Below, piece by piece: positions 8,400 through 16,726 of a stretch of DNA of 32,689 bases (the stretch's first letter is position 1; the number at the start of each line of letters is the position of its first letter). The notes below the pieces were generated by a model. The model saw only the letters and a list, made by a program, of their open reading frames with translations, was not told the DNA's origin and did not search any database. The stretch is taken from the NCBI GenBank assembly GCA_903877125.1, contig CAIRCM010000089.1, positions 1 to 32,689 on the forward strand. The letters are read 5' to 3'. This DNA comes from an uncultured Acetobacteraceae bacterium. Its GTDB lineage: Bacteria > Pseudomonadota > Alphaproteobacteria > Acetobacterales > Acetobacteraceae. Made by a program: the position numbers and the translations under genes.

Positions 8400-8669
8400 G
8401 ATGATGCTTTGTCCGAGGGTTGCTTCATACATCTTCCCCAGCGGGAGCCTCGTGGCAATCGGGGCAGCGCATCCGGATGTACGGTCGATGTTACCGGTCG
8501 GTGAGCTCAATGTTTGACTCAGTCCGTTCGTCATGCAACGGCCGCCCGACCATATCGCATAAATCAAAGCGGTGCCGGCAGCGGCGCACCGGTGTCTCCG
8601 GCGATCGTTCAACCCAGCTTGGCAAAAGCATCGGCTTGGCGTCACACTGATCGCGGAGGAGACAAAACA

Positions 8670-10361
8670 ATGCCAATAGCCCGATATCTGCTTGCGTCGG
8701 TGGGCCTGTGCCTCGCGGCCATCCCTGGCGTGCACGCACAGTCCGCCGCACCCGCGAACGATGGTCTGCACCTGCCGCCCGGCTTCCACGCCACGGTATT
8801 CGCCGATCATCTGGGTCACCCCCGGCACCTGTCCGTCGCGCCCAACGGTACCGTTTACGTGAACACATGGAGCGGACGCTACTTCGGCAACGACAAGGTA
8901 CCCGACGGCGGCTTCCTGATCGCGCTGCGCGCCGCCGATCCGAAAGGGCCCGCGACCGAGGTCACCCGGTTCGGACCATCCGAGGCCGACGGGAACCACG
9001 GTGGCACCGGCGTCAAGGTGTACGGCGGCTATGTCTACGCCGAAACCAACGACAAGATCGTGCGCTACAAACTGCCGGACACCGGTATCGTGCCGACAGG
9101 CCCGGCCGAGACGGTGGTGTCCGGGCTCCCGATGACGGGCGATCACCCGATGCATCCGATCGCCATCGACCATGATGGCAATCTGTTCGTCGATCTGGGC
9201 TCCGCGACCAACGCATGCCAGAGCAAGAACCGCGCTGGCGGCGCCCCCGGTGCCGATCCCTGCACGGAACTGGAAACGCGCGGCGGAATCTGGCGATTCG
9301 ATGCCAATAAGCTCGATCAGGTCTTTTCGCCGGCCCAGCGTTACGCCACCGGGTTGCGCAACAGTGAAGCGCAGTCCTTCGATTCGAAAGGCCGGATGTT
9401 CGCCGTTCAACACGGTCGCGATCAGCTTTTCCAGAATTGGCCCAACCTGTATTCGCCGCTGCAAAGCGCCGAAAATCCGGCTGAGGTGCTTGTCGGGGTG
9501 CGCCAGGGCGGCGATTACGGCTGGCCGCAATGCTACTATGACGGCGCTCAGAAGAAGCTTGTCCTCGCACCGGAATATGGCGGGGACGGCGGGCACAAGA
9601 TCGGCGTGTGCGCGCAGAAATTGCCGCCGGTGGCGGCGTTTCCCGCCCATTGGGCGCCGAACGACATGCTGATCTACACCGGCAACCAGTTTCCGGCGGC
9701 CTTCAAGGATGGCGCGTTCATCGCCTTCCACGGCTCCTGGAACCGCGCGCCCGCGCCGCAGGGTGGCTATAACATCGTCTTCCAGCCGCTGAAGGACGGC
9801 GTCGCCGCCGGCCCCTGGTTCCTCTTCGCCGATGGGTTCGCGGGCGAGTTCATGGAACCGGGCCGCGCCGTGCATCGGCCCACCGGCCTGGCCGTGGCGC
9901 CGGACGGTGCGCTGTATGTCGCCGACGATAAGGGGGGACGCATCTGGCGCATCACCTATTCCGGCGATATGGGGGCCAAACTGGTAGCCGCGTCCCGCGC
10001 CCATGTCTCGGCGATGGTCCTGCCGGACATCCGCGGCTTGCCGATGCCCCCTGGTGTCGCCCGCGATCAACTGATCCTCGGCGACAAGATATTCCATGGT
10101 CAGGCTTCGGGCGGCACGTGTGCCGGCTGCCACGGCGCGGACGGCAAAGGCTCGACGGTCGGGTCGGATCTGACCAGCGGGCGGAGGCTCTGGAACGACG
10201 GGACCCTGGCGTCCATCCTGAACGTCATCCGGACCGGCGTGGCGAAACCCAAAGCGCATACCGGCCTCATGCCGCCAAAGGGAGGAGCCGAACTTTCGGA
10301 TGCCGACCTGACCGCGGTTGCGAGCTACGTCTGGGCCATCGGCTACAAGGGCGGGAAATAG
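8670..10361 (+). CDS. Periplasmic PQQ-type sugar (sorbosone-like) dehydrogenase with C-terminal cytochrome c domain
   Basis: A 563-aa exported redox enzyme. Residues 1-23 form a signal peptide (cleavage after VHA). Residues about 30-450 are a six-bladed beta-propeller of the soluble glucose / L-sorbosone dehydrogenase type, opening with LHLPPGFHATVFAD and LGHPRHLSVAPNGTVYV, with RNSEAQSFDSKGRMFAVQHGRD and GGDYGWPQCYY further on. A class-I cytochrome c domain follows, with the haem motif C484-A-G-C487-H488 and the likely axial M534 in GLMPP. The enzyme would oxidise a sugar or aldehyde with PQQ and pass electrons through its own haem to the respiratory chain; PQQ use is inferred from family. 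A strong GGAGGAG site sits 8 bases before the ATG. A strong hairpin follows the gene. Confidence 0.88.
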   Translation: MPIARYLLASVGLCLAAIPGVHAQSAAPANDGLHLPPGFHATVFADHLGHPRHLSVAPNGTVYVNTWSGRYFGNDKVPDGGFLIALRAADPKGPATEVTRFGPSEADGNHGGTGVKVYGGYVYAETNDKIVRYKLPDTGIVPTGPAETVVSGLPMTGDHPMHPIAIDHDGNLFVDLGSATNACQSKNRAGGAPGADPCTELETRGGIWRFDANKLDQVFSPAQRYATGLRNSEAQSFDSKGRMFAVQHGRDQLFQNWPNLYSPLQSAENPAEVLVGVRQGGDYGWPQCYYDGAQKKLVLAPEYGGDGGHKIGVCAQKLPPVAAFPAHWAPNDMLIYTGNQFPAAFKDGAFIAFHGSWNRAPAPQGGYNIVFQPLKDGVAAGPWFLFADGFAGEFMEPGRAVHRPTGLAVAPDGALYVADDKGGRIWRITYSGDMGAKLVAASRAHVSAMVLPDIRGLPMPPGVARDQLILGDKIFHGQASGGTCAGCHGADGKGSTVGSDLTSGRRLWNDGTLASILNVIRTGVAKPKAHTGLMPPKGGAELSDADLTAVASYVWAIGYKGGK

Positions 10362-10371
10362 GGTGTCCAAT

Positions 10372-10398
10372 CCCGCGCCGTCCTGTGGGCGGCGCGGG
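10372..10398 (+). terminator. Strong hairpin after the sugar dehydrogenase gene
   Basis: A perfect 9-bp GC-rich inverted repeat (CCCGCGCCG / CGGCGCGGG) with a 9-base loop lies 10 bases after the stop codon and is followed by GCGTTTGTC. It has a short T-run only. It sits between two converging genes and may serve both strands. Confidence 0.55.
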
Positions 10399-10488
10399 GC
10401 GTTTGTCGATGCGATCACCGCTTCGGGCCTCCCGGACGCGCAACGTCATCACGCTTGACGACGGTTGGCGCGCTGCCCGCCTGGGCGA

Positions 10489-11721
10489 CTAGGGCTCCGT
10501 CGGTGCGCCCACCGCCCGATCCAACACCGTTTGCCGGTGGCGCGGCGGGGTCTTCCCTTGTGCTTGGCGCCCACGCCACCGCCGTAGGACGGCACGACGA
10601 GCCGGCTCCTCCACGAAGCGGTATGCCAGAGCCGCAAGCGTGTAGCCGGCCGCCAGGGTTAATCCCAGGGCCAGGAGATGGGCGGGTTTATCCGCCAGGA
10701 ACCGCCCCCCGGTTCGTTCCAGCAGATCGTGTAATGAATGCAGTTCGTCATGGATCAAATAAACGCTGTAGGAGAGGTAGCCGAGCGTGAAGAAAATCGG
10801 AGCGTTCAGGATTCGCTGGGTAAGCGGTCCGCCCGCGGAAAGCCCGACCAGCAGGAATGCGAAAGCGGGAAGGGTCAGCAATTCCTGACCGTCGCGCGCC
10901 ATGGTCAGCGCCACCAGCAAGATGGATGCCGCGGTTGCCGCCGAACGGGGCCCGGGGGAAAGGGCATGAAGGACCCGCGCCGCGTCGACCCGCCAAGCCA
11001 GCACGCCAAGCCCGAAACCGCTGAACGCCCGCAGCAAGGTGCGGGATTCAAAGAAGTCATGCACGTCGTAGGGGCTGTCCTGGAGACGTGTCGTCCACCA
11101 CAGAAATCCGACCACGGCCATGACCGATACCGATGCCGCGACAGCGGCGGCGCGGCCGCGCGCCAACAGGAGCATCGTCACGATCGGAAATGCGAGATAA
11201 ACAGCGTACTCCGCACTCAATGACCATCCCGGCGCCACCACGCTGGGCGCCAGACCCCAGGCTTGCACCAGCAACACATTCGGCAGGACGATACCCAGCG
11301 GCGGATCGAACCGGTCGGGCCACCAATGCGGTCCCGTGTCAGCCGGTTGTAACGCGAGTACCACCAGCGTTACAGTGATGTAGAGTGGGTAGACGCGAGC
11401 GAAGCGCTTTACGATAAAGTCGATGTAGGCGCGCCAGGCAAAACCTTTGCCGACCTGTAATCCGTGATATTTGCTGGCGAGGATGAAACCGCTGAGCACC
11501 AGAAACATGTCGACCCAGAGGTAGCCGTGCCGCACGAAACTGCGCAAGGATTCGCCCAGAACCGAGGCGTCGGAGAAATACGCATACCGTGTCGGATTTT
11601 CCATATGGAAAACGAATACCAGGAAGGCGGCGACACCGCGCACCGCATCCAGGGGGCGAAGCTCCCGCGCATGAGTCGAAGGTGCCACCCAGGCCGCGAT
11701 GCGGCTCAGCATTGAACACAT
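10489..11721 (-). CDS. Acyltransferase family 3 (OafA/NodX-like) membrane protein
   Basis: A roughly 410-aa integral membrane protein with about ten hydrophobic helices. The N-terminal signature is ELRPLDAVRGVAAFLVFVFHM: the R-x2-D-x2-R pattern (R22, D25, R28) and the family histidine H39. It is followed by YLWVDMFLVLSGFILASKY, VKRFARVYPLY and PGWSLSAEYAVYLAFP, the standard conserved blocks. These enzymes O-acylate extracytoplasmic glycans such as exopolysaccharide, LPS or Nod factors; the target here is unknown. I chose the ATG at 11721; the frame stays open to a TTG at 11736 with no good ribosome-binding site. The cytoplasmic C-tail is basic (RRWRGRQAQGKTPPRHRQ). It is divergent from the indolepyruvate oxidoreductase gene. 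Confidence 0.88.
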   Translation of the reverse strand: MCSMLSRIAAWVAPSTHARELRPLDAVRGVAAFLVFVFHMENPTRYAYFSDASVLGESLRSFVRHGYLWVDMFLVLSGFILASKYHGLQVGKGFAWRAYIDFIVKRFARVYPLYITVTLVVLALQPADTGPHWWPDRFDPPLGIVLPNVLLVQAWGLAPSVVAPGWSLSAEYAVYLAFPIVTMLLLARGRAAAVAASVSVMAVVGFLWWTTRLQDSPYDVHDFFESRTLLRAFSGFGLGVLAWRVDAARVLHALSPGPRSAATAASILLVALTMARDGQELLTLPAFAFLLVGLSAGGPLTQRILNAPIFFTLGYLSYSVYLIHDELHSLHDLLERTGGRFLADKPAHLLALGLTLAAGYTLAALAYRFVEEPARRAVLRRWRGRQAQGKTPPRHRQTVLDRAVGAPTEP

Positions 11722-11919
11722 CGCTTGCACCGGCAATTCCCATCTGTCCGGCTGATCCGGGCATCTTGCGCGAAGGATACCCGTGGCGCTTGCCGGCGAT
11801 CAAGACCCGCCAGTGCATATGAAATGGGCGTTTTCGGGCTGGCTGCCTATTCGGTTTCCCTACGGTTTGCCGGGCATTTCGATGGAATCGACCAAACCCG
11901 CGCGCCGCGCGTTGAAACT

Positions 11920-11947
11920 ATGGCAACCGCATCCAACCCGATATACT
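11920..11947 (+). promoter_or_regulatory. Possible promoter of the indolepyruvate oxidoreductase gene
   Basis: A good -10-like hexamer, TATACT (11942-11947), lies 29 bases before the ATG. The best -35 candidate at 16-bp spacing, ATGGCA (11920-11925), is weak. It lies in the 240-bp divergent gap. Confidence 0.25.
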
Positions 11948-11976
11948 GACGGTAACGGCAAGAGAGGACAACCAGG

Positions 11977-14900
11977 ATGGACGGTGGCATCGGTTTCGCG
12001 GCACCCACGCTGGAATCGCGGTTCAGCGACTACGACCGCCCGGTCCTGCTGACCGGTATCCAGGCCCTGCTGCGCCTGCTGCTGGAGCAAAGGGTCCTTG
12101 ACAAGGCCGCCGGCCTGAACACCGCCGCTTTGGTGTCCGGCTACCGCGGCTCCCCCCTCGGCATGCTCGACCGGGAGCTTTGGCTCCAGGAAAAATTGAT
12201 GAAAGCCAATGACATCCGATTCGAACCGGGTGTCAATGAGGACCTCGCCGCGACCATGCTGATGGGCACCCAGCAGGTCGACGCCTTCCCCGGCAAGCGG
12301 GTCGATGGCGTCTATGGCATGTGGTACGGCAAGGGACCGGGCGTGGACCGCTCCGGCGACGCCTTCCACTGCGCCAACATGGCGGGCACCCACAAGCACG
12401 GCGGCGTCCTGGCACTGGCGGGCGACGATCACGGCGCCCATTCGTCCACCTATCCGCATCAGACCGAATACGTCTTCCAGAACGTCTGCATGCCCGTCCT
12501 CAATCCCGGTTCGGTGCAGGACGTGCTCGACCTCGGCCTCGCCGGCTGGGCGATGTCGCGCTTCACCGGCCTTTGGGTCGCGATGAAAACCACCGCCGAG
12601 ACCATGGAGCAGGCGGCCACCGCCATCGTCCATTCCGGCCGCACCTTCGTCACGCCTGACATCGCCCTCCCGCCGCATGGCCTGAACTATGACCACACCA
12701 TGCGCTTCCCGGCCGAACGCGCCGAGTTGGAACGCCGCCTGATCGATGAGCGGCTGCCCGCCGTCCTTGCCTGGGCCCGCGCCAACCGGCTGGACAAGCT
12801 CATCTTCGGCGCCCCCGACGCGCCTATCGGCCTCGTCACCATCGGCAAGACCCACGACGACACGCTCCACGCGCTCAAACGCCTCGGCCTCGAAAACCAC
12901 CCGCAACTCGCGCTCTACAAAATCGCCATGACCTGGCCGCTGGAGACCGAGGGTTTCCGCGAATTCGCCCGCGGCAAGCGCGCCATCCTGGTGATCGAGG
13001 AAAAGCGCAATTTCGTCGAATCCCAGATCCGCGATGCCCTTTACAACTGGCCCGAGGACGAACGCCCCGCCATCAGCGGCAAAACGCTGCCGAACGGCGA
13101 GAAACTGCTCTCCCCCCTGATGGAACTGTCCCCCGAATCCATCGCCGGTGGACTGGGCACGTTCCTCGGCGGCCTCGGCCTGAACGTCCCCGCGTTGTCC
13201 CCGCCGCAAGCCGTCCAGCGCCCCGACGGTCTGCTCCGCCGCATCCCCGCCTTCTGCGCCGGTTGCCCGCACGCTACCTCCACAAAACTGCCCGACGGCA
13301 GCTTCGCCTCCGCCGGCATCGGCTGCCACTTCATGGCGCAGGACGACGGCCCGCAAACCCGCACCTTCACCCATATGGGCGGCGAGGGCGCGCCTTTCGT
13401 CGGCCTGTCCAGCTTCACCGACATGAAGCACATGTTCGCCAATATCGGCGACGGTACCTATATGCACTCCGGCCTGCTGGCGATCCGTCAGGCCGCCGCG
13501 GCGAAAACCCGCATGACCTACAAGCTGCTGTTCAACGACGCCGTCGCGATGACCGGCGGCCAACCGGCCGAGGGCGCGCCGACGGTGCCCCTGCTCGCCG
13601 CGCAGATCGCCGCCGAAGGGATGTCCCGGATTGCCGTCGTCGCCGACGATGCCGACCGTCTGCCGGGCATCGGTCAATTGCCACCCGGCACCACCCGCCA
13701 CACCCGCGACGAACTGGACGCTGTCCAACGCGAACTCCGGGAATACGAGGGTACATCCGTCCTCATCTACGATCAGGTCTGCGCCACCGAAAAACGCCGC
13801 CGCCGCAAGCGCGGCTCCATGGCCAACGCCACCCAACACGTCGTCATCAACGAATCCGTTTGCGAGAACTGCGGCGACTGCTCGGTTCAATCCAACTGCA
13901 TCGCCATCGAACCGGTCGACACCGACCTCGGCCGCAAGCGCCGCATCAACCCGACCAGTTGCAACGTCGATCTGTCCTGCCTCAAGGGTTTTTGTCCGAG
14001 CTTCGTCACCCTGCCGGGAGCGCCCTCGGCGCCGGACGCCGACGTGTCCTGGCAGGCACGCGAAGCCGAATTCGCCGCCCGTCTCCCCGCACCGACCCTC
14101 CCCACCCTCGGCGTCTGGCGCGGTTTGTTCGCTGGCATCGGCGGCGGCGGCATCGTCACCTCCGGCGCCATCCTCGCCATGGCCGCGCATATCGAGGGCC
14201 GAGCGGTCAAAACCCTCGACTTCACCGGCATGGCGCAGAAGAATGGCGCGGTCGTCGCCCACGTCCAGATCGCCGCGGACGAAGCCGACCTCGATGTCGT
14301 CCGCATCCCCCTCGGCGCCGCCGACCTGATGCTGGCCGCCGACCTCGCGGTCTCCTGCGGGCCCGGCGTGCTCGAACGCAACAGCCCCAACGCCGTGGTG
14401 ATCGGCAACATGGACCTCGCCGCCTCTGCCGATTTCAAGCGCGACGCGCTGCTGTCGATCGACGCCGCCATGCACAAGCGCACCATAGAGAAAGTCACCG
14501 ACGCCGCCCGATCCACCTGGCTGCACGGCGTCCGGCTCGCCGAGAAACTGTTCGGCAACGCCCAAGCCATGAACACCCTTCTGCTCGGCCTCGCCTGGCA
14601 GCGCGGCCTGATCCCGGTAGGGGAGGGGGCCATCCTCCGCGCCATCGAACTGAACCGCGCCGCGGTCAAGGTGAACAAGCGCGCCTTCCTTTGGGGCCGC
14701 ATTCTCGCCGACCAGCCCGACCTGATCGCCAAGGTCCTGTCGGATACGGTCGAGCACGCGCCCCTACCGCTCGACGCCCTCGTTGCTGACCGCGTCGCCC
14801 GTCTGGTCGCCTACCAGAACAAGGCCTACGCCGACCGCTACCGCGCCGCTATCGCCGAAATCATCGAGGCTGAGACCCGCGCCCTGGGCGCAGCTGGGAA

Positions 14901-15396
14901 ATTTGCCCGTGCCGCCGCCGAAAATCTCTACCGGTTCATGGCCTACAAGGACGAGTACGAGGTCGCTCGGCTGCACCTCATCACCGACTACGGCGCCAGC
15001 CCGGTCTTCCACATGTCGCCGCCGCTGATCACCCGGATCGATCCCGCGACCGGTCGCCGCCGCAAGATCGCCGTGCCCGGCTGGCTCGCATTGCCGCTGT
15101 TTCGCGTCCTGCGGGCCTGCAAGGGCCTGCGCGGCACGTCGCTGGACCTGTTCGGCCGTCAGGCGGAGCGTCAGGCCGAACGGGCGCTGATCGAGGAATA
15201 CCTCGCCGATCTCCGCGCAGCGACATCGGCGCTGCGGGCGGAGACGTTGGAGGCCGCGGTGGGTCTGGCATCGCTGCCGGACACGATCCGCGGCTTCGGC
15301 CCGGTGAAGGATGCCAACCGGGCGAAGGCGGCCGCTCGGCGGTTGGTGCTGCTGGACGGACTGGCGAAACGGCCGATGGCGATGGCGGCGGAATAG
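11977..15396 (+). CDS. Fused indolepyruvate ferredoxin oxidoreductase family protein
   Basis: A 1139-aa thiamine-diphosphate enzyme that oxidatively decarboxylates aryl-2-oxoacids (indolepyruvate, phenylpyruvate) to the acyl-CoA, a route for aromatic amino acid breakdown. Modules in order: the pyrimidine-binding domain (VSGYRGSPLGMLDREL), the linker domain, the ThDP-diphosphate domain (MGGEGAPFVGLSSF, NIGDGTYMHSGLLAIRQA, FNDAVAMTGGQPAEG), a ferredoxin-like cysteine cluster (C629, C632, C635, C641, then further cysteines in SCNVDLSCLKGFCPSF), and the gamma (IorB-like) domain (GIGGGGIVTSGAILAMAA, MAQKNGAVVAHVQI). It is thus a fusion of the archaeal IorA and IorB, the usual form in aerobic proteobacteria, with normal length. 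The ATG has GAGAGGACAACCAGG upstream. No ferredoxin gene is adjacent. Confidence 0.93.
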   Translation: MDGGIGFAAPTLESRFSDYDRPVLLTGIQALLRLLLEQRVLDKAAGLNTAALVSGYRGSPLGMLDRELWLQEKLMKANDIRFEPGVNEDLAATMLMGTQQVDAFPGKRVDGVYGMWYGKGPGVDRSGDAFHCANMAGTHKHGGVLALAGDDHGAHSSTYPHQTEYVFQNVCMPVLNPGSVQDVLDLGLAGWAMSRFTGLWVAMKTTAETMEQAATAIVHSGRTFVTPDIALPPHGLNYDHTMRFPAERAELERRLIDERLPAVLAWARANRLDKLIFGAPDAPIGLVTIGKTHDDTLHALKRLGLENHPQLALYKIAMTWPLETEGFREFARGKRAILVIEEKRNFVESQIRDALYNWPEDERPAISGKTLPNGEKLLSPLMELSPESIAGGLGTFLGGLGLNVPALSPPQAVQRPDGLLRRIPAFCAGCPHATSTKLPDGSFASAGIGCHFMAQDDGPQTRTFTHMGGEGAPFVGLSSFTDMKHMFANIGDGTYMHSGLLAIRQAAAAKTRMTYKLLFNDAVAMTGGQPAEGAPTVPLLAAQIAAEGMSRIAVVADDADRLPGIGQLPPGTTRHTRDELDAVQRELREYEGTSVLIYDQVCATEKRRRRKRGSMANATQHVVINESVCENCGDCSVQSNCIAIEPVDTDLGRKRRINPTSCNVDLSCLKGFCPSFVTLPGAPSAPDADVSWQAREAEFAARLPAPTLPTLGVWRGLFAGIGGGGIVTSGAILAMAAHIEGRAVKTLDFTGMAQKNGAVVAHVQIAADEADLDVVRIPLGAADLMLAADLAVSCGPGVLERNSPNAVVIGNMDLAASADFKRDALLSIDAAMHKRTIEKVTDAARSTWLHGVRLAEKLFGNAQAMNTLLLGLAWQRGLIPVGEGAILRAIELNRAAVKVNKRAFLWGRILADQPDLIAKVLSDTVEHAPLPLDALVADRVARLVAYQNKAYADRYRAAIAEIIEAETRALGAAGKFARAAAENLYRFMAYKDEYEVARLHLITDYGASPVFHMSPPLITRIDPATGRRRKIAVPGWLALPLFRVLRACKGLRGTSLDLFGRQAERQAERALIEEYLADLRAATSALRAETLEAAVGLASLPDTIRGFGPVKDANRAKAAARRLVLLDGLAKRPMAMAAE

Positions 15397-15400
15397 CCCG

Positions 15401-15616
15401 TCAGGGGACCTGGAGAAGGGTTTCGACCATCTGATCGATGGTCTTCGCAATCCCGGCCTCGGTCAGTGCGGTGCGGATCAGGCGGCGTGCCTGCTGGAAT
15501 TTCACCGTATCGGGGAGGTCGACGAGGGCAGCGCGGGTCTCGGCCGTCGGAATACGCGTCCCACACCGCCTCGGCCCGGGCGGACAAGCGGGCGCAAGAG
15601 CCAGCAGACAGGTCAC
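15401..15616 (-). pseudogene. Small ORF, possibly the frameshifted remnant of an unknown gene
   Basis: The 71-codon frame ends with a convincing helical stretch (TVKFQQARRLIRTALTEAGI, then a TIDQMVETLL helix) with GC-rich codon use. Its beginning (MTCLLALAPACPPGPRRCG) reads poorly, whereas the neighbouring minus-strand frame just upstream reads LSARAEAVWDAYSDGRDP. Joining the two with a single-base shift near 15550 gives a smoother protein. I therefore suspect a frameshift or decayed gene but cannot name the family. It lies between the end of the indolepyruvate oxidoreductase gene and the end of the first substrate-binding gene. It could also be a genuine small gene. Confidence 0.3.
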
Positions 15617-15668
15617 CCTGGCGATGACGACGGCCCCTAAATTCGGGCACGCGGCGTACGAACCGCCA

Positions 15669-16661
15669 TCAGCTCCCCTGCAGATCCCAAATCTCCTGCC
15701 AGAACATGTCCTTCCAGGATTTGGCGTTCACCTTGTTGCGCCCGACCCGGAACATGAAATCCGCCCATTTCGCGGACGCCAGCGGAGTAACGCTATACAC
15801 CGTCGCGGGATCGTCCATGATCTGCTGGATCAGCGCCGGGTCGACCTTGGCATGCGTATCCTCCAGGTAGAACGCCACGGTCTCCTTCTTGTGCGTCATG
15901 ATGAAATCAGACGCTTCCTTCATCGCGTTCACCACCGCCAGGAAGACCTTCGGGTTGCCGTCGTGGAACTTCTTTGTCGCCCAGGCGTAAGACGCCGTCG
16001 CCGGCCCGAGCAGGTCCCGCGAATCGAACACGGTGTGCACTGCCGGATCCTTGAGCTGCATCTCCTGAAACGGGGGGATGGTGAAGGCGCTGTTGAAATT
16101 GCCCCCGCCCGACAGCAGCCCCAGCGTCGCATCCGACGGCGCCATCGCCAGGGTCAGCGGGTCCAGCTTCTCATACGCCGCATCGCCCCATTCCTTCGCC
16201 GCCGCCATTTCCAGCAGCACCGATTGCGCCGCGACCTTCACCGCCGGCATCGCGATACGGTCCGACGCGGTGAAATCACGGATCGTGTGGACGTTCGGGT
16301 TGCGGGTGTTGAGCAGGAAATGCAACTGAGCCAGCCCGCCGACGCCCCGCACCTCCTGTGCGCTGCCCCAGGTCTTCGACCACACCACCAACAGGCCGGG
16401 TGGCCCGCCGGACACGATGTCCACCGCGCCGGACAGCAGCGCATCGTTCATCGCATCCGGGCCATTGAACGTCGCATAGGCGACCGTGACCGGCGGCAGG
16501 CCGAGCGCGGTGGCGTGCTTCTCGATCAGGCCGAGATGCTTCATGACGTTGAATTGCAGGAACGCGATACTGGTCTGCTGCGCGATCCGGATCTCGGTCG
16601 TCTCGGCTCGCGCCGGCAGCGCGATAAGCAGAACGCCCAGTAGCCATAGGATGGGTCGCAT
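15669..16661 (-). CDS. ABC transporter substrate-binding protein, NitT/TauT-like (copy B)
   Basis: A 330-aa exported binding protein. The signal peptide is MRPILWLLGVLLIALPARA, cleaved after ARA. The mature part begins TTEIRIAQQTSIAFLQFNV and contains GLIEKHATALGL, ATFNGPDAMNDALLSGAVDI and GPPGLLVVW, the pattern of the SsuA/TauA/ThiY class that binds sulfonates, nitrate or pyrimidines. The ligand is unknown. It is a close paralogue of the next gene upstream (16727-17719): same length, colinear throughout, and the same WKD-FW-EI ending. No permease or ATPase gene is adjacent, so it must share a transporter encoded elsewhere or act as an orphan. The frame is open to 16796, but the ATG at 16661 is where the signal peptide begins. 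Confidence 0.87.
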   Translation of the reverse strand: MRPILWLLGVLLIALPARAETTEIRIAQQTSIAFLQFNVMKHLGLIEKHATALGLPPVTVAYATFNGPDAMNDALLSGAVDIVSGGPPGLLVVWSKTWGSAQEVRGVGGLAQLHFLLNTRNPNVHTIRDFTASDRIAMPAVKVAAQSVLLEMAAAKEWGDAAYEKLDPLTLAMAPSDATLGLLSGGGNFNSAFTIPPFQEMQLKDPAVHTVFDSRDLLGPATASYAWATKKFHDGNPKVFLAVVNAMKEASDFIMTHKKETVAFYLEDTHAKVDPALIQQIMDDPATVYSVTPLASAKWADFMFRVGRNKVNAKSWKDMFWQEIWDLQGS

Positions 16662-16726
16662 CGGTTGTTTCCCGTTGTTGTGCGATGAGTATGCCCGAAA
16701 CCGCACGGCGATGGCCACCGCCCGCT

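Noticed and set aside
7047-10418. A 1123-codon open frame on the minus strand
   Set aside because: Only the first-mapped part (7047-8399) is a recognisable lyase; the rest is the antisense of the sugar dehydrogenase gene, kept open by high GC, and shows no domain.
11860-14757. A 965-codon open frame on the minus strand
   Set aside because: It lies opposite the indolepyruvate oxidoreductase gene, which has clear motifs and its own ribosome-binding site. The frame is low-complexity (Gly/Asp/Val/His-rich), typical of an antisense shadow.
13263-14789. A 508-codon plus-strand frame inside the indolepyruvate oxidoreductase gene
   Set aside because: Extremely Arg/Pro/His-rich; it is a frame-shifted shadow of the real gene.
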